Assembly (NCBI GenBank): GCA_016946835.1
Contig: JACVTC010000008.1
Span: 127,501 to 191,500, forward strand
Direction: 5' to 3'
Length of the DNA stretch: 64,000 nt
Origin: Neocallimastix lanati (nom. inval.)
Lineage: Eukaryota; Neocallimastigomycota; Neocallimastigomycetes; Neocallimastigales; Neocallimastigaceae
Made by a program: the position numbers and the translations under genes. This document shows positions 1-13,350 of this stretch, in pieces (the stretch's first letter is position 1; each line of letters begins with the position of its first letter). Below the pieces are notes generated by a model, which was given only the letters and a program-made list of their open reading frames with translations, searched no databases and was not told the DNA's origin.

Positions 1-153
1 TATTTGGTAATTTATTTGAATTATCGGTATCAGTAAGGTCGATTAGATTTGAATCAGTATTATAATTATTATTAAATTTATTACTATGATTAGAATGTAA
101 ATTTGTTGATTTAGGATTAACTTGGAAAGGTATTTCTGATACAGGGAGTTGAC

Positions 154-223
<70 letters not shown>

Positions 224-796
224 TCTAACAGTAGTATTTAGATTAAATTTATTATCAATTTCAGTAATATAAAATTTATTTTTATTTTGATGGTTATTAT
301 TATTACTATTGTTATTGTTGGTATAATTGTTATTATTTTTAATATTACTATTATTATTTAAATTATTTAATTTAAATTGACTTGGGTTAAATGAACTGAT
401 TTTTACTTTATTATTATTGTTGTTATAACTATTTTTATTATTACTATTATTGATACTATTATTATTATTAATATTAATATTAATATTATTATTATTATTA
501 TTGTTATTATTATTATTATTCTTAAAATTAGTTTTATTATAATAGTTATCAGTTTTGTTGATAACGTTGGTTAACGAAGATGCCTTATTTTTGTTTAAGT
601 AATTAGTATTTAAATTAAAGGTGGATGTCTTACGATAAGTTAAGTCCTCAGAATTTAATTCTTTATTTTTACCTTTTTTACTTCTTTTTTTACCATTTGG
701 TTGAAAATCATCATCAGAACTAATAATAGAATCATTGGATTTGAAATGGAAATTTTCAATACTATCATTTGTAAAAATAATTTTATCTTCTTCAAA

Positions 797-829
<33 letters not shown>

Positions 830-1270
830 GTTGTTGTTGTTGTTGTTATTATTATTGTTATTATTACTAAATATATCATTAAAACGAATACTTTTTTTGC
901 TTTTTGAAAAATTTTTATCTTCTTTTGATATGGCAAAAGGATTATTAATGGCTTTATCTTTATCTAAATTAATTGAATATTCATTGGAAGCTTTCTCAAT
1001 TAATTTATCAATATCAATACTAAAGTCCATACTCATACTATAATCATCCTTTTTGTTTACTTCTACGAATTCTTCACCTAAATTTTCATTATTTTCCTGT
1101 ATAGATTTATTATGATTAGTTAATGGATTCTGGTTTTTATTTGAATTATTACTTGTAGTTTTATTTTTTTCAATATCATTTACTGAATTTATATTTATTA
1201 AAGGTTTTGAAAAAACAGATTCATCAGCATTATTATTGTTATTTTTTTTATCATTATCGTTGTCATTATC

Positions 1271-1327
<57 letters not shown>

Positions 1328-2333
1328 GTTATTATTATTATTATTAGTAGTATTAACATCATCATCATCAATGACAATAAATATTTGACTCTTTTGATTA
1401 TTTGACGGATTGGTAGCACTATTAATACTAGCTAAATTAGAGTCGGCACTATAATTACTTTGAATATTATTTTTACTTTTAGGAAGGTTGAATACTACAT
1501 CTTTATTAGTATTATTTATTTTATTGGAATTGCTAATAATAGGATATGAATTTTTATTATTAAAAGTCTTATCATCGATAGTAAATGGCATAGTAATGGA
1601 ATCTTTAATAATTTCATTGATATTTATTGAATCAATACCTATATTTTTTGAATATCCAATGGATTTATTGGTAGTTAAATCATCCAAAATAGGTGAATTA
1701 AGTAATTCATCAATGACTGAAAGATTATCGTAGGTTGTTGCTTTTATCTTATTATTACTATTATTACTATTATTATCATTATTAGTATTATTTTTGTTAT
1801 AATTAATATCATTTTTCTTTTCTTTATTATTAGTTGAAGAATTATTCTTTTCTTTATTTGGTGTTATTTCGTTTATTTCGTTAACATAGTCATTTTCAAG
1901 TCTTAGTAAATCATTTTTGAAATCAGTATCATTTATTATCGTCATTGTTATATTTTGACTTTTTTTTATATTATTTTTATCAAGAGATATATTTCCTTTT
2001 AAATTCAATTTATCATTACTATTACTATTATAATTATAATCTAAGTTATAGCTATTATTAAAGTCATTATTATATGATTTTGAGATAAAAAAATTTGAAT
2101 TATCAAATTTTGAATTTCCAATTTTTAAAGAGTTTGAATGTTCAGAATTCCAACTTTCATTCATAATTTCCTTCCCTTTATTTCTTTTATTATCAGTATT
2201 TACAAAAATATCAGTATTATATCTATTCTCATTTCGATTTTCAAAAGAATTCTTTTGAAAAAATATTACATTATACTCTTTCTTTTAAATATAAAATTAA
2301 AATATATTTTTTTTTTCCAGAAAAAAGGAAAAG

Positions 2334-2364
<31 letters not shown>

Positions 2365-2747
2365 GGAAAAGAATTAAAAATTAAAATGTTTATTTCGTTA
2401 TTGTTAGAACATATGAAATATATACTATTAAATTAAATTACTACATTTTTTTTTATTACCTTTATCTTAGAAAGAGCATAATCTCTTATTTGAGTTTGCT
2501 TTTTTAGAATTTTATTAAGCTTTTCACATTTTGGTAATTTGAAAGAATTATTTTCGGATTTGGGTAAGAAATTTAAAATGTCAGAAAATTTATTTTTTTG
2601 AAAAGCATGTTTAAAACTAGGTAACGAAGTATATATATTATTCTCGAATAGTTTATTATATATATTTTTATTTTCATTTACATAGGAACTTTTAGATTGA
2701 CTTAACAAAAAATCATTTTTCATTATATCTTTAGATTGTCCTTCCAT
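1..2747 (-). CDS. Asn/Ser/Asp-rich hypothetical protein, two exons, 3' end outside window
   Basis: I do not recognise this protein. Exon 1 (2747-2460) starts at MEGQSKDIMKND and ends at SKIK, exactly in phase 0, followed by a GTAATA donor. The intron (2459-2282) ends in AG, and exon 2 begins at 2281 in phase (KEYNVIFF...). From 2281 to position 2 I followed one minus-strand frame without a stop, about 760 codons, so the protein is at least 850 residues and continues past the window. It is rich in Asn, Ser, Asp and Lys, with poly-Asn tracts (near 160-225, 800-860 and 1300-1345), a short Gln run (near 830-845) and Asp-Asn alternation (near 1260-1300). No domain is recognisable in the visible part; a domain may lie in the missing C-terminus. 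An AG six bases further into exon 2 is also in phase, so the acceptor is uncertain by two codons. Confidence 0.72.
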
Positions 2748-3595
2748 TATTTTTTTATTTATTTATTTTAATATTATTTAAATATTAAATATTAAATAAA
2801 ATTTAAAAAAGATAAAATAAAATAAAAAAAAATATATATATATATATATAAAAAGTGGACCTAATACAAAATTTATCTAATTTTATATTTATTACTAAAT
2901 TCACATTCAATGACTGTTTGAAATTTCTTCATGAAATTCATAATTATTAAATTGCTAATAGATAAAAATAGTAAAATTTCAAAAATTTTATTATAAATTA
3001 TCCACAAAAAAAAAAAAAAAAAAAAAAAATTTAATAATAATAATTAAATTTATATTGTATACGTATACAGAAATAGATACATAAGTCCATAACATAAAAG
3101 AGTTTATAATGATTTCCATTTCATTGAAAAGAATAAAATTATTTAGATATATAATTATAATTAAAATAATTAAATACTAATTAATTGAATAGAAAATAAA
3201 AATAAAAATAGAAAATACACCAAATTACTTCAACTTTCAAATATTATAAATATAAATACATCAAATACAATCACATGCTGAACCCATTATGAAAAATAAA
3301 ATACTTTCTAGTAAATGCAAATTAAAAAAAAAAAAAAAAAATAGAATAATAAATTGAAAAAAAAAAAAAAAAAAAAATTATTATTTTTTTTATTTGTTTT
3401 TGAAAATTCTAAAATAAATTCAATATTAAATATATTTAATATTTAATTTTTTTTCTTTTATTAATATTTTCTTAATTTTCTTTTTTAATGAATGTGTATT
3501 TTTTTTTTTAAATTAAAGAAATTAAAACTAACTGTATATATATATATAAGATACTGCGATATTTTTTTTTAAAAAAAAATTATTTAGAAACTTAA
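2748..3595. other. AT-rich intergenic stretch
   Basis: Between two genes on the same strand. It holds poly-A/T runs (near 3006-3029, 3325-3342, 3357-3377) and short TA repeats (2833-2850). No coding region or RNA gene is seen. The left part is presumably the promoter of the Asn-rich gene and the right part the 3' region of the RING gene. Confidence 0.6.
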
Positions 3596-4062
3596 TTAAA
3601 GTACAATAACATCTTTGAAACAAACAGGACATCTAACTACTGTATTATAAGTAATTTTTTCTATATTGAGATTAGTGTAAATCGCTATATTTGAACTTAA
3701 ACAATCATTGTGAAAGTAATGACCACAATCTAATTGTACCATTTTAATAGAGTTCTTATTTCTATAATGTATTTTACCATTGGAAGATTCATAAGTACAT
3801 AAATCAGAACAGATTAAAGAGCATTTTCTTTCTATTTGATTTTGAATCTTAGGAAGTGATTTTTTAATTTTTTCAATTAAAGATTTTAAAAATAATAAGT
3901 TTTTAGTATCCTCTGAATTTTTTTCTTTGGCTTCTATTATATTAGTAATTTCATATATATTTTCTTTGAAATAATTGAATTCCAATATTAAAATTTCATC
4001 ACTATTTTCTTCTTCTTCCTTTAGTTTGTGTTGATGCAGTTTAATATTTTTCGTATTTGTTC

Positions 4063-4099
<37 letters not shown>

Positions 4100-6334
4100 G
4101 TTATTATTATTATTATTATTAAGCTTCTTTATTAATGATTCTATTTTATTATTCTTTTTTTCTAATTCTTTATTTTTTTTATCTATTTCGGAATTAAATA
4201 ATTCATTATTTCTCTTTTCTTTTTCCTTTAAATAGTTGATTTTGTCTAAATAAGTATTATTTTTTACTTTTATTTCATTATTCATTTTTAATAAATTTTT
4301 ATTTATATTTTCTTTTATTATAATCTCTTCCTTGTTTCTATTAAGTATTTCTTTTACTTCTTTTATTTCTTCTTCTTTCTTTTTAATTTCATTATTTGAT
4401 TCTTTAATTGCAATATATTGTTTATTAATAATTTCTTTTAAATCTTTCAGTTTTTCTTCATGTTTGCTTTTCAAACTTTTCTTTTTTTGTTTTAACTTTT
4501 CATATTTTTGTTCTAAACCGTTATTATTTTGTTGCAACTCTTTAATTTTAATAACTTGATTATTATTAATTTCTTTAAGTTCTTCTATTTCCTTTCCACA
4601 CTTTTCCTTTAATTTTTCAGTATCTATATTACATTTATCAATTTTTTCTTTGTATTCTTTTATTTCTTTTCCATATTTTTCCTTTAGTTTTTCAGTATCC
4701 ATATTATATTTATTATGAATTTCTTCTTTTTCTTTCACAGCATTTTCATATTTTTGTTCTAAACTTTTATTATTTTGTTGCAACTCTTTAATTTTAATAA
4801 CTTGATTATTATTAATTTCTTTAAGTTCTTCTATTTCCTTTCCACACTTTTCCTTTAATTTTTCAGTATCCATATTATATTTATTATCAATTTCTTTTTT
4901 GTATTTTTCTTTTTCTTTCACAGCATTTTCATATTGTTGTTCTAAACTTTTCTTATTTTGTTCTAAACTGTTATTATTTTGTTGCAACTCTTTAATTTTA
5001 ATAACCTGATTATTATTAATTTCTATGTATTTTTCTATTTCTTTTCCACACTTTTCCTTTAATTTTTCAGTATCTATATTACATTTATTAATTTTTTCTT
5101 TGTATTCTTTTATTTCTTTTCCATATTTTTCCTTTAATTTTTCAGTATCCATATTATATTTATTATGAATTTCTTCTTTTTCTTTCACAGCATTTTCATA
5201 TTTTTGTTCTAAACTTTTCTTATTTTGTTCTAAACCGTTATTATTTTGTTCTAAACTTTTATTATTTTGTTGCAACTCTTTAATTTTAATAACTTGATTA
5301 TTATTAATTTCTTTAAGTTCTTCTATTTCTTTTCCACACTTTTCCTTTAATTTTTCAGTATCTATATTAAATTTATCAATTTTTTCTTTGTATTCTTTTA
5401 TTTCTTTTCCATATTTTTCCTTTAATTTTTCAGTATCCATATAATATTTATTATCAATTTCTTTTTTGTATTCTTCTTTTTCTTTCACAGCATTTTCATA
5501 TTTTTGTTCTAAACTTTTATTATTTTGTTGCAACTCATTAATTTTAATAACCTGATTATTATTAATTTCTTTAAGTTTTTCTATTTCTTTTCCACACTTT
5601 TCCTTTAATTTTTCAATATCCATATTACATTTATTAATTTTTTCTTTGTATTCTTCTATTTCTTTTCCATATTTTTCCTTTAATTTTTCAGTATCCATAT
5701 TATATTTATTATCAATTTTTTCTTTTTCTTTCACAGCATTTTCATATTTTTGTTCTAAACTTTTATTATTTTGTTCTAAACTGTTATTATTTTGTTCTAA
5801 ACTTTTATTATTTTGTTGCAACTCTTTAATTTTAATAACCTGATTATTATTAATTTCTTTAAGTTTTTCTATTTCTTTTCCATATTTTTCTTTTAATTTT
5901 TCAGTATCCATATTATATTTATTATCAATTTTTTCTTTTTCTTTCACAGCATTTTCATATTTTTGTTCTAAACTTTTATTATTTTGTTCTAAACTGTTAT
6001 TATTTTGTTCTAAACTTTTATTATTTTGTTCTAAACTTTTATTATTTTGTTGCAACTCTTTAATTTTAATAAACTGATTATTATTGATATCTTTAAATTT
6101 TTCTATTTCTTTTCCATATTTTTCCTTTAATTTTTCAATATACATATAATATTTATTATTAATTTCTTTTTTGTATTCTTCTTTTTCTTTCACAGCATTT
6201 TCATATTGTTGTTCTAAATTTTCAATATCTTTTTGTAACTCTTCATTTTCAATAACTAGATTAGTATTAATATTTTTTAGTTTTTTTTGATCTACATATT
6301 CAACAAAGTCCCATTCAATATCTATATCATCCAT
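3596..6334 (-). CDS. Long coiled-coil protein with C-terminal RING-like zinc finger
   Basis: Single exon, 912 residues, starting MDDIDIEWDFVEYVD. Residues about 45-620 are Lys/Glu/Asn/Gln-rich coiled coil built from seven tandem copies of a roughly 60-100 residue unit. Each copy opens with YENAVKEKE, passes through one or two EKLKEKYGKEI/EKLKEKCGKEI blocks and closes with NNNQVIKIKELQQNNKSLEQ. Copies differ in how many NNKSLEQ heptads they carry (one to four). A less regular coiled coil follows, with a poly-Asn tract near residues 737-759. The C-terminus (about 836-912) has Cys and His in RING-H2 order: a C-S-L-I-C-S-D-L-C cluster, then CGHYFHNDC, then CPVC. RING domains of this type usually act as E3 ubiquitin ligases, so a ligase on a rod-like scaffold is the likely role (inference). 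The first Cys pair is spaced C-x3-C rather than the usual C-x2-C, so ligase activity is not certain. Substrate and location are unknown. Confidence 0.85.
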
Positions 6335-6686
6335 TTTTATTTTTACTTATTTATATTTATATATATAATAAAGTAAAAATAATATTTTTTTTAATGTTTC
6401 TTATTTTAATATATATATAACTTTATAAAGTAACCAAAAAAAGAAGAAAATTTTCAATAATAATTATAATAATAATAATAATAATAATAATAATTAATAA
6501 TTAATGAAATAAATATTTATAGAGATTTTTTTATTCTTTTTTTCTTTTTACAAAAAGAAAAAAAATTGAAAGTAAAATATTTATATATTTTTTATTTTTA
6601 TTTTTTTCTTTTTTATTTTTCGGAACCAACAATAAAATAAAATAATAAATAATAAAAAGACATAAATTATTTATTATGAATTATTA

Positions 6687-6722
<36 letters not shown>

Positions 6723-7439
6723 AAATTAACTTTAATCTTAGTTCCATTTATTTATTTTCACCAATAGTCTTCATTTTAAAATTAAATTTTATATTAAAAT
6801 AAAACTAAAATTAAATAATAATAAAAAATTCTGAAATAATAGTGATAATCTTTTTACATTATAACAATTGAAATAAAATAAAACAAAACAATAACAATAT
6901 TTATTAATTAAAAGTAACCATTTTAATATTTAAAATTTGTTTCTATTATTATTATTTTAAATATATAGTTTTTTTTTTTTTATATTTTATTTCAGTGTAC
7001 CCTTAGGGGCAATGAAAATATATAGAATAATTAATATGAAGTTTAACAATATATATAATGAATGTGATACATTTTGAAATGTGGCGTTTCTAAACTGTAA
7101 TTTAAAGCCATAATCTTTAATACAATACAAATAAATAAATAAATAAAAAATATATCAAAATATTCAATTATAAGGACCAAAAATTTATATATTATATATG
7201 GCTTTTATTGTTCAAGAAAAAGGACACATAAAGGGTTTTATATATATTTATTATATATTTTATTGTTAAGTATTAGTTACATTATATTTATACATTATAC
7301 ATTGTGATATTATTACACTACAATATGTCACATTATAAATCTCATTTATTATATTTTGGTTAAAATGTAATATTCTCTTTCATGATATTCATATAATTAA
7401 AAATAAAAATAGATAAAAACTATATTAACAATAAATAAT
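6335..7439. other. AT-rich intergenic stretch
   Basis: Upstream of the RING gene. It contains an (AAT)n run at 6466-6493, an (AAAT)n run near 6690-6722 and a slightly less AT-rich patch at about 6995-7115. That patch carries the self-complementary word CCCTTAGGGG near 7001-7010. No gene is seen; the patch could be an old LTR. Confidence 0.5.
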
Positions 7440-7738
7440 CTATATTGAATTTGTTAGATCAGACAACGTAGAAGGAACTTAAAGTACTGAAGTACTGAAG
7501 TTAATATTTCCTAGAAATCCTGTGAAAATTTCATCTTCACTAAGACTATTTGAATCTTTTAACTTCAGTAATGTTTGCAATGACACATTCAATATTTATC
7601 AAAAGAAAGAACCAACAAAATGGATAATTGATAATGGTAATTCATTAAATTTTTGCAAAAGAAATCAAATATCTAGATGACACTAAGAAGGTTAACAATA
7701 AAAATAAGATATTCCCAGCAGAAAATCTATCAAAATTG

Positions 7739-7780
<42 letters not shown>

Positions 7781-8740
7781 AATTTATAATGGAATTATTA
7801 ACAATTTCGATTTTACTCTATCAAAAGTTCATTATGCACCTAACATCAAAAATAATTTAATTTCAATTCATAATTTTGTCAGAAAATTTTTCATAATTAT
7901 TATTAATTTGGATGAATATTTAAATATAGATAGGCTTCAGTATTCAAAAATAATAAACTAATTGCAAAAAAAAAAAAAAAAAAAATTATGCCAATAAAGA
8001 AAATTTTTTCTCATTATATAGTACTTCTTTTAAAATGTTTTTAAAATGCATAAATTTTTTAAATTTAAATATTACCAATTTCAATTATTAACTTTTTCAC
8101 TCACAATTAGATCATTTTAAAAATAATAAGGATTCTTCAGAAATTTGTTTTAAATCATACTTATATCCAAAGCATGAAGAACTATTCTCAATATAGAATT
8201 AGAAAAATGAGAAGAAAACTATTTTATGCTTTTAAATAACAGTACCACCCAACCACTACAACTTGTACATTTTGATGGAGTTGATAAATTAAAAAATATC
8301 ATATAAAATTTTTAATTATTATGTAACTTTTATGGATGGCTATAGTTGAAAAAAAAAAAAAAAAAAAAAAAAAAAAACAAGATCTATTTTTTTAAAAAAA
8401 AAAACTGAAGTTTATAATATCTTTGTTAACTATCATAAATTAATGAACAAATAATACCGAATTTACAATTAAAACTTTAAATAATAATAATGGAACTGAA
8501 TATACAAGAGAACAAACGAAAATTTCAGAAAGTACCTTTCCGAAAAGGGTATTAAATTAATTCACTCAATTCCAGGTAACCTTCAATAAAATGATCTTTC
8601 AGAAAGATTTAACCAAACTCTAAATAACTGTGCAATCATTTTGCTTAATTCTTCCAAACTACCATTTATTTTTTGGGATTCTGATACCTTTTATACGTGG
8701 TTTCATACAGAGAAAAGGTATTAATTATACCTCTTATATT
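7440..8740 (+). mobile_element. Ty1/copia pol remnant (protease-integrase), heavily decayed
   Basis: No long ORF survives, but fragments read in order as a copia polyprotein. Near 7612-7650 is a protease-like stretch, PTKWIIDNGNSLNF, with the catalytic DSG changed to DNG. Near 7780-7855 is the protease end, with the typical YAPNIKNNLIS motif. Near 8257-8290 is the remains of the integrase start (LVHFDG). Near 8485-8700 is the integrase core end, GTEYT..., KGIKLIHSIPG and LSERFNQTLNNCA. Frameshifts, stops and poly-A insertions (7739-7778, 8348-8377) interrupt it. The FNQTLNNCA and SSKLPF words closely match the minus-strand remnant at 21-24 kb, so both are copies of one family. Neither RT nor LTRs are visible here. 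Confidence 0.75.
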
Positions 8741-9034
8741 TAATATCATACAGTGTTATGATTAAATGTTATATCAATGATGTTAGATTATTATAGAAAA
8801 ATGATTTTAAATAACATGTAATGACATATTCTAAAATGAATAGGTATTTCTTAATATAAAAAGCTATAAATTAGATAAATAAATACATGATAAAATATAA
8901 ATATCATCTCTAATTTGAAGTCTTATATTTAGCAATATTTATGAATATATATGAAAGAGGAAAAAAAAAAATAAATAAATTAAAATTTAAAAATAAAAAT
9001 TAATAGTATATCTCTTTTTATTTAATAATTTGTA

Positions 9035-9110
<76 letters not shown>

Positions 9111-9158
9111 ATAACAGAATAAAGAAAAAAATCATTATTATTATTATTTGATATTTAA
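8741..9158. other. AT-rich intergenic stretch with a long poly-A
   Basis: Downstream of the NSUN6-like gene. It contains a nearly uninterrupted poly-A of about 68 bases (9041-9108) and no coding signal. No element boundary (target-site duplication) is recognisable beside the poly-A. Confidence 0.6.
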
Positions 9159-10122
9159 TTATTGATTTATTTTTATTATTTTTTTTTTGATAAAGCTTGC
9201 TATAAAGAAACCTATAGTATCATCCTTAAAGCAAATATCATCACCTGGATCAAATCTCAAAGTACATTGTTTAATTTTTTCAATTTTTGAAGGTGAAACT
9301 GAAATGAATTCTCCATTATTCTCTAAATCTTCTATATGATCAAAATGAATATCTTTAACAGAAATATGACTTTTGGCGAAGGGTAATTTTTCTCTTAAAT
9401 TTTCTAATATCATATCATTAAATGTTTCGAGGATCCAAGCAACTTGTTCTTCATTTTCTTTTGGATTAAACGTACTATACATTTAAGAAAAAAAAGTATA
9501 TATATATATATATATAAAAAAAAAAAAAAAAAAAAATTTGTTAGCCTATATACAATAAGTTATTATAGTAATAATGTATAAATAAATTTAATAAATAATA
9601 TTCCTTTAAATAAATATATTTAAAAATATTTTAAATTTTGTATTATTATATGATTACCATGTTGAAAAAACTATTCTTCCCCCTGGTTTTAATAATCGAT
9701 GAGCAACTTTAAATAAAGCCCTTTGATAGGAATGAAAAGTTAATAATCCTTCAAGTGTCATGTCACATGAAAACATAGGTCGTTGTCCTTAAATAATGAA
9801 TTAATTATATTGATTGAATTATTATTAATATGGTCTATTTATACATCTTTATATTTATTTAAAAATAAGTTTTATACAATTACACATATGAGTAAATATA
9901 TAATACATTAATTATTAGTACCTAAAGCAGAACATGGTGGATCTAATAATATTACATCAAATGATTCATCTGGAAATACTGAACAACGAATATTTGATAA
10001 AGCTTTAAATTTATTTAAAATATTCTTTTCATTTTCTATTATTCCTTTCAATATATATATATATATATCCAATTTAGATATATTATAAATATTGATGATA
10101 GATTTTTTTAATTTTAATACAA

Positions 10123-10158
<36 letters not shown>

Positions 10159-13029
10159 TTATAATAATAGTAATATATAATAATAGTAATATATAATAAT
10201 AATAATAATTTATAATAATAGTAATATATAATAATAATAATAATAATTTATAATAATAATAATATATAATAATAATAATAATAATAATTTATAATAATAG
10301 TAATATAATAATAATAATAATAATTTATAATAATAGTAATATATAATAATAATAATAATAATTTATAATAATAGTAATATATAATAATAATAATAATAAT
10401 AATTTATAATAATAGTAATATATAATAATAATAATAATAATTTATAATAATAGTAATATATAATAATAATAATTTATAGTAACATATAATAATAATAATG
10501 ATTTATAATAATAGTAATATATAATAATAGTAATAATTTATAATAATAGTAATATATAATAATAGTAATAATAATATATGTATAAAAGTAAATAATAAAT
10601 ATATAAATAAATATTAATAATAAATAATACTAATAATAATAATAATAATAATAATGATCAATATAAAAAAGTAATATACGGAATTACCATCAGTATTCTT
10701 ATTTCGAAGAATATTTTTACTTTTTTGATTTAAAGATATTTTTTGTTCCTCAGATGGTAAGAATTGTTCAATTGTATCGTATGAAAATGATTCATTTTCA
10801 ATATTAAGTACTTTCAATAAGTCAGGGTTTAATAAGAGCGCATCATTTTTTGTTACTTGTGATACAAGTTTAGTGGCGTCCACATTATATGCTTTAATAG
10901 ATGAAAATTTATATTTCTTCAATTCTTCATTTAATATTTGTATTTTTGGTTTTGATTTATCTAAAGCTATAATTTTTGCCTATAAAATTTAAAAATGGTT
11001 AAGTTAAATAAATATAGAAAGAATATATAAAAAGTTATAAAATATACATAGAAATAATAAAATAAATACATAAATAAATATATATTTATTATTTTTCTCA
11101 ATAACAATGATTATTCTAGATCTTATAGTAAGTACTATTTTTTTTTTTTTTTTTTTACTTTAAATATTTGAACTACTATTTAATTTTTTTTTTTTTTTTT
11201 TTTTTATTATTATAAATATTAATAATTTTATTTACTTTATCTTTAGTTAAATTAGCTAAATGCATTGTTTTACCACCAGGAGCGGAGCACATATCTAAGA
11301 TGAGTTGTTGTGGTTTTGGTTCTAAAAATTTTGCGCAAAGAATAGAAGGAAGATTTTGCAAAAATACTCTATCATTAATGCTATCATCTGAACCAAATGA
11401 AGGAGATTTATAAATTGAATCAATCATCTTAACACCAATACCTTGAAGTTCATTAGGCGTTTTACTAAAAATATCAATTCTATTCTACATAATATAAATT
11501 AAAATAAATTCAGTGTAAAATATATTCATAAATACACATTTTCTTAATCAACCATTTAATTATTATTTTATTACTTCAATAAATTTATATATTTATATTT
11601 TTAAAATAATTAAACCAAATTATTTTATACTATTTTTCTTTTTTTTTTTTTTTTATTTTATTTTTTTTTTCTTCCTTCCTTTTTCTCTCTTTCAATTACT
11701 TACAACTAATATTTGACCATTACCGATAAAAAGAAGTTTTGATTCATATGGACCACGTGATGCTCTTAAAATTTTACCTTCGATATCAACATATATTGAG
11801 ACAATATCATTTATTTTGACTTTTTTGTTTATATCAAATAAAATAATATTAAAATATATTTAAAAAAAAATATATATATATATATTAATATTATTATATA
11901 TATACAAATACATAATGAATTAATATTATTTTCTTTTAAATGTCTTTTTTCTTTTTTTATTTCATATTTTGTAATTTTATAATTGTATATAATACCATTT
12001 GGAGAAATGGATAATAATCCTGGCTTAAAGAATAAAAAATATATACATTTATTGAAATATAAGTATATTAATATTATAAAAAAATATTTACAATTGATTT
12101 AATAATATGATTCTTACAGAATAAATATCAGAACCCCTTAATACTGATTTACCACAATAAATATCAACAATAACCACTATTATAAAAATTATAAAAATTA
12201 ATAGTTAAATATCTAACTTAATTTAATATTTAAAAAATTTTGAATTTCAAATTAAATTATGAAAAATGAAATTTAGAGAATACCTTTATCATATCTTGGT
12301 AAATTATTAAATGTTTCTATATCCATTACATTTACAGGAAAACATAATACTTCATTTGATAATATGTCGATTGGACATTTCATTAATTGAATTTTTTCCC
12401 ATTGTTTTTCTTCGCATTGCTAAAATGAAAATATATTAAAATGATACAACAATTAAAAATCATTTAACTTAATATTATTGATTTAAAATATATTTTATTT
12501 TATTTTGAATTGAATAAAATAAGTTTTCATTTTTTTTTTTTAAAAAATTTCTAAATGATTTAAAGAAATTCAAATGGATTAGAAATTTTAATTATGCTTT
12601 TATTCTTAAATGTGATATATACTAATATTCATAAAACAAAAAAAAAAATAAAAATAAAAATAATAATAATAAATAAAAATAAAAATTATAATATTTCAAT
12701 TTTTTGAGCTATTCATCATTATTATAATTATCAATTTATAATATTTTTTTTTTTTTTTTTTTACAATAGATATATAAATTTTAAAATTAAGGATATGACT
12801 TTTTTTTTTATCATTCTATTACCTTATTTACAAAATTTTGAATTGTTGTTTGAAATTGAAGAAAAGAATTAGAATCATTTTGTTCCTCATTAAATTTCCT
12901 TTCTCGAAAATAAGTTATTAATGGAGGTGTCGTTAATGCTCTACAAATTTTTTCATAATGTGATTTTGAAAAATATTTTAAAAAATGTTCCTCAATATCT
13001 TTACTGAATTGAATAGATTTTAAATCCAT
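9159..13029 (-). CDS. NSUN6: NSUN6-like tRNA (cytosine-5) methyltransferase, ten exons
   Basis: Exons (minus): 13029-12823, 12419-12284, 12176-12118, 12023-11996, 11819-11704, 11484-11236, 10979-10688, 10044-9922, 9787-9658 and 9474-9159. They sum to 1656 nt (551 residues plus stop), with GT..AG introns and matching phase at every junction. The N-terminus (about 115-190) has the PUA domain inserted as in NSUN6: GKSVLRGSDIYSPGLLSIS, then KINDIVSIYVDI and FIGNG. The RsmB/NOP2-type methyltransferase follows: PSFGSDD and FLQNLPS, SAM motif I LDMCSAPGGKTMH (about 245-257), motif IV DPPCSALGQRP (Cys 400) and motif VI STCTFNPKENEEQVAW (Cys 447). Both conserved Cys are present, so it should be active. 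In the known family NSUN6 methylates C72 of tRNA-Cys/Thr acceptor stems; that role is inferred here. Exon 4 is only 28 nt, and intron 7 (643 bp) is swollen by a minisatellite. Human NSUN6 is about 80 residues shorter; the extra length is mostly in the SAM-domain linker (exon 7). Confidence 0.9.
10121..10580. repeat. Intronic minisatellite (TAATAATAG/TATAATAAT units)
   Basis: Within intron 7 of the NSUN6-like gene. Units of roughly 30-40 bp alternate a run of AAT triplets, TTTATAATAATAGTAATATA and further AAT triplets, about ten irregular copies. Unit length varies through the number of AAT triplets. Confidence 0.8.
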
Positions 13030-13122
13030 TTTTTAAAATTTATATTTAAAAAAAAATATTTCTTTTTAATATTTTATAAGATTTTTTTTATAATTATATA
13101 TATGTAGTTTTTACTTATTTAT

Positions 13123-13350
<228 letters not shown>

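Noticed and set aside
9159-9482. A separate 107-residue gene starting at the Met at 9482
   Set aside because: That Met lies in an intron; the acceptor TATAG at 9475 joins this exon in phase to STC...TFNPKENE of the NSUN6-like gene.
11176-11427. A separate 83-residue methyltransferase fragment
   Set aside because: It is exon 6 of the NSUN6-like gene, read through its donor at 11235 into the intron.
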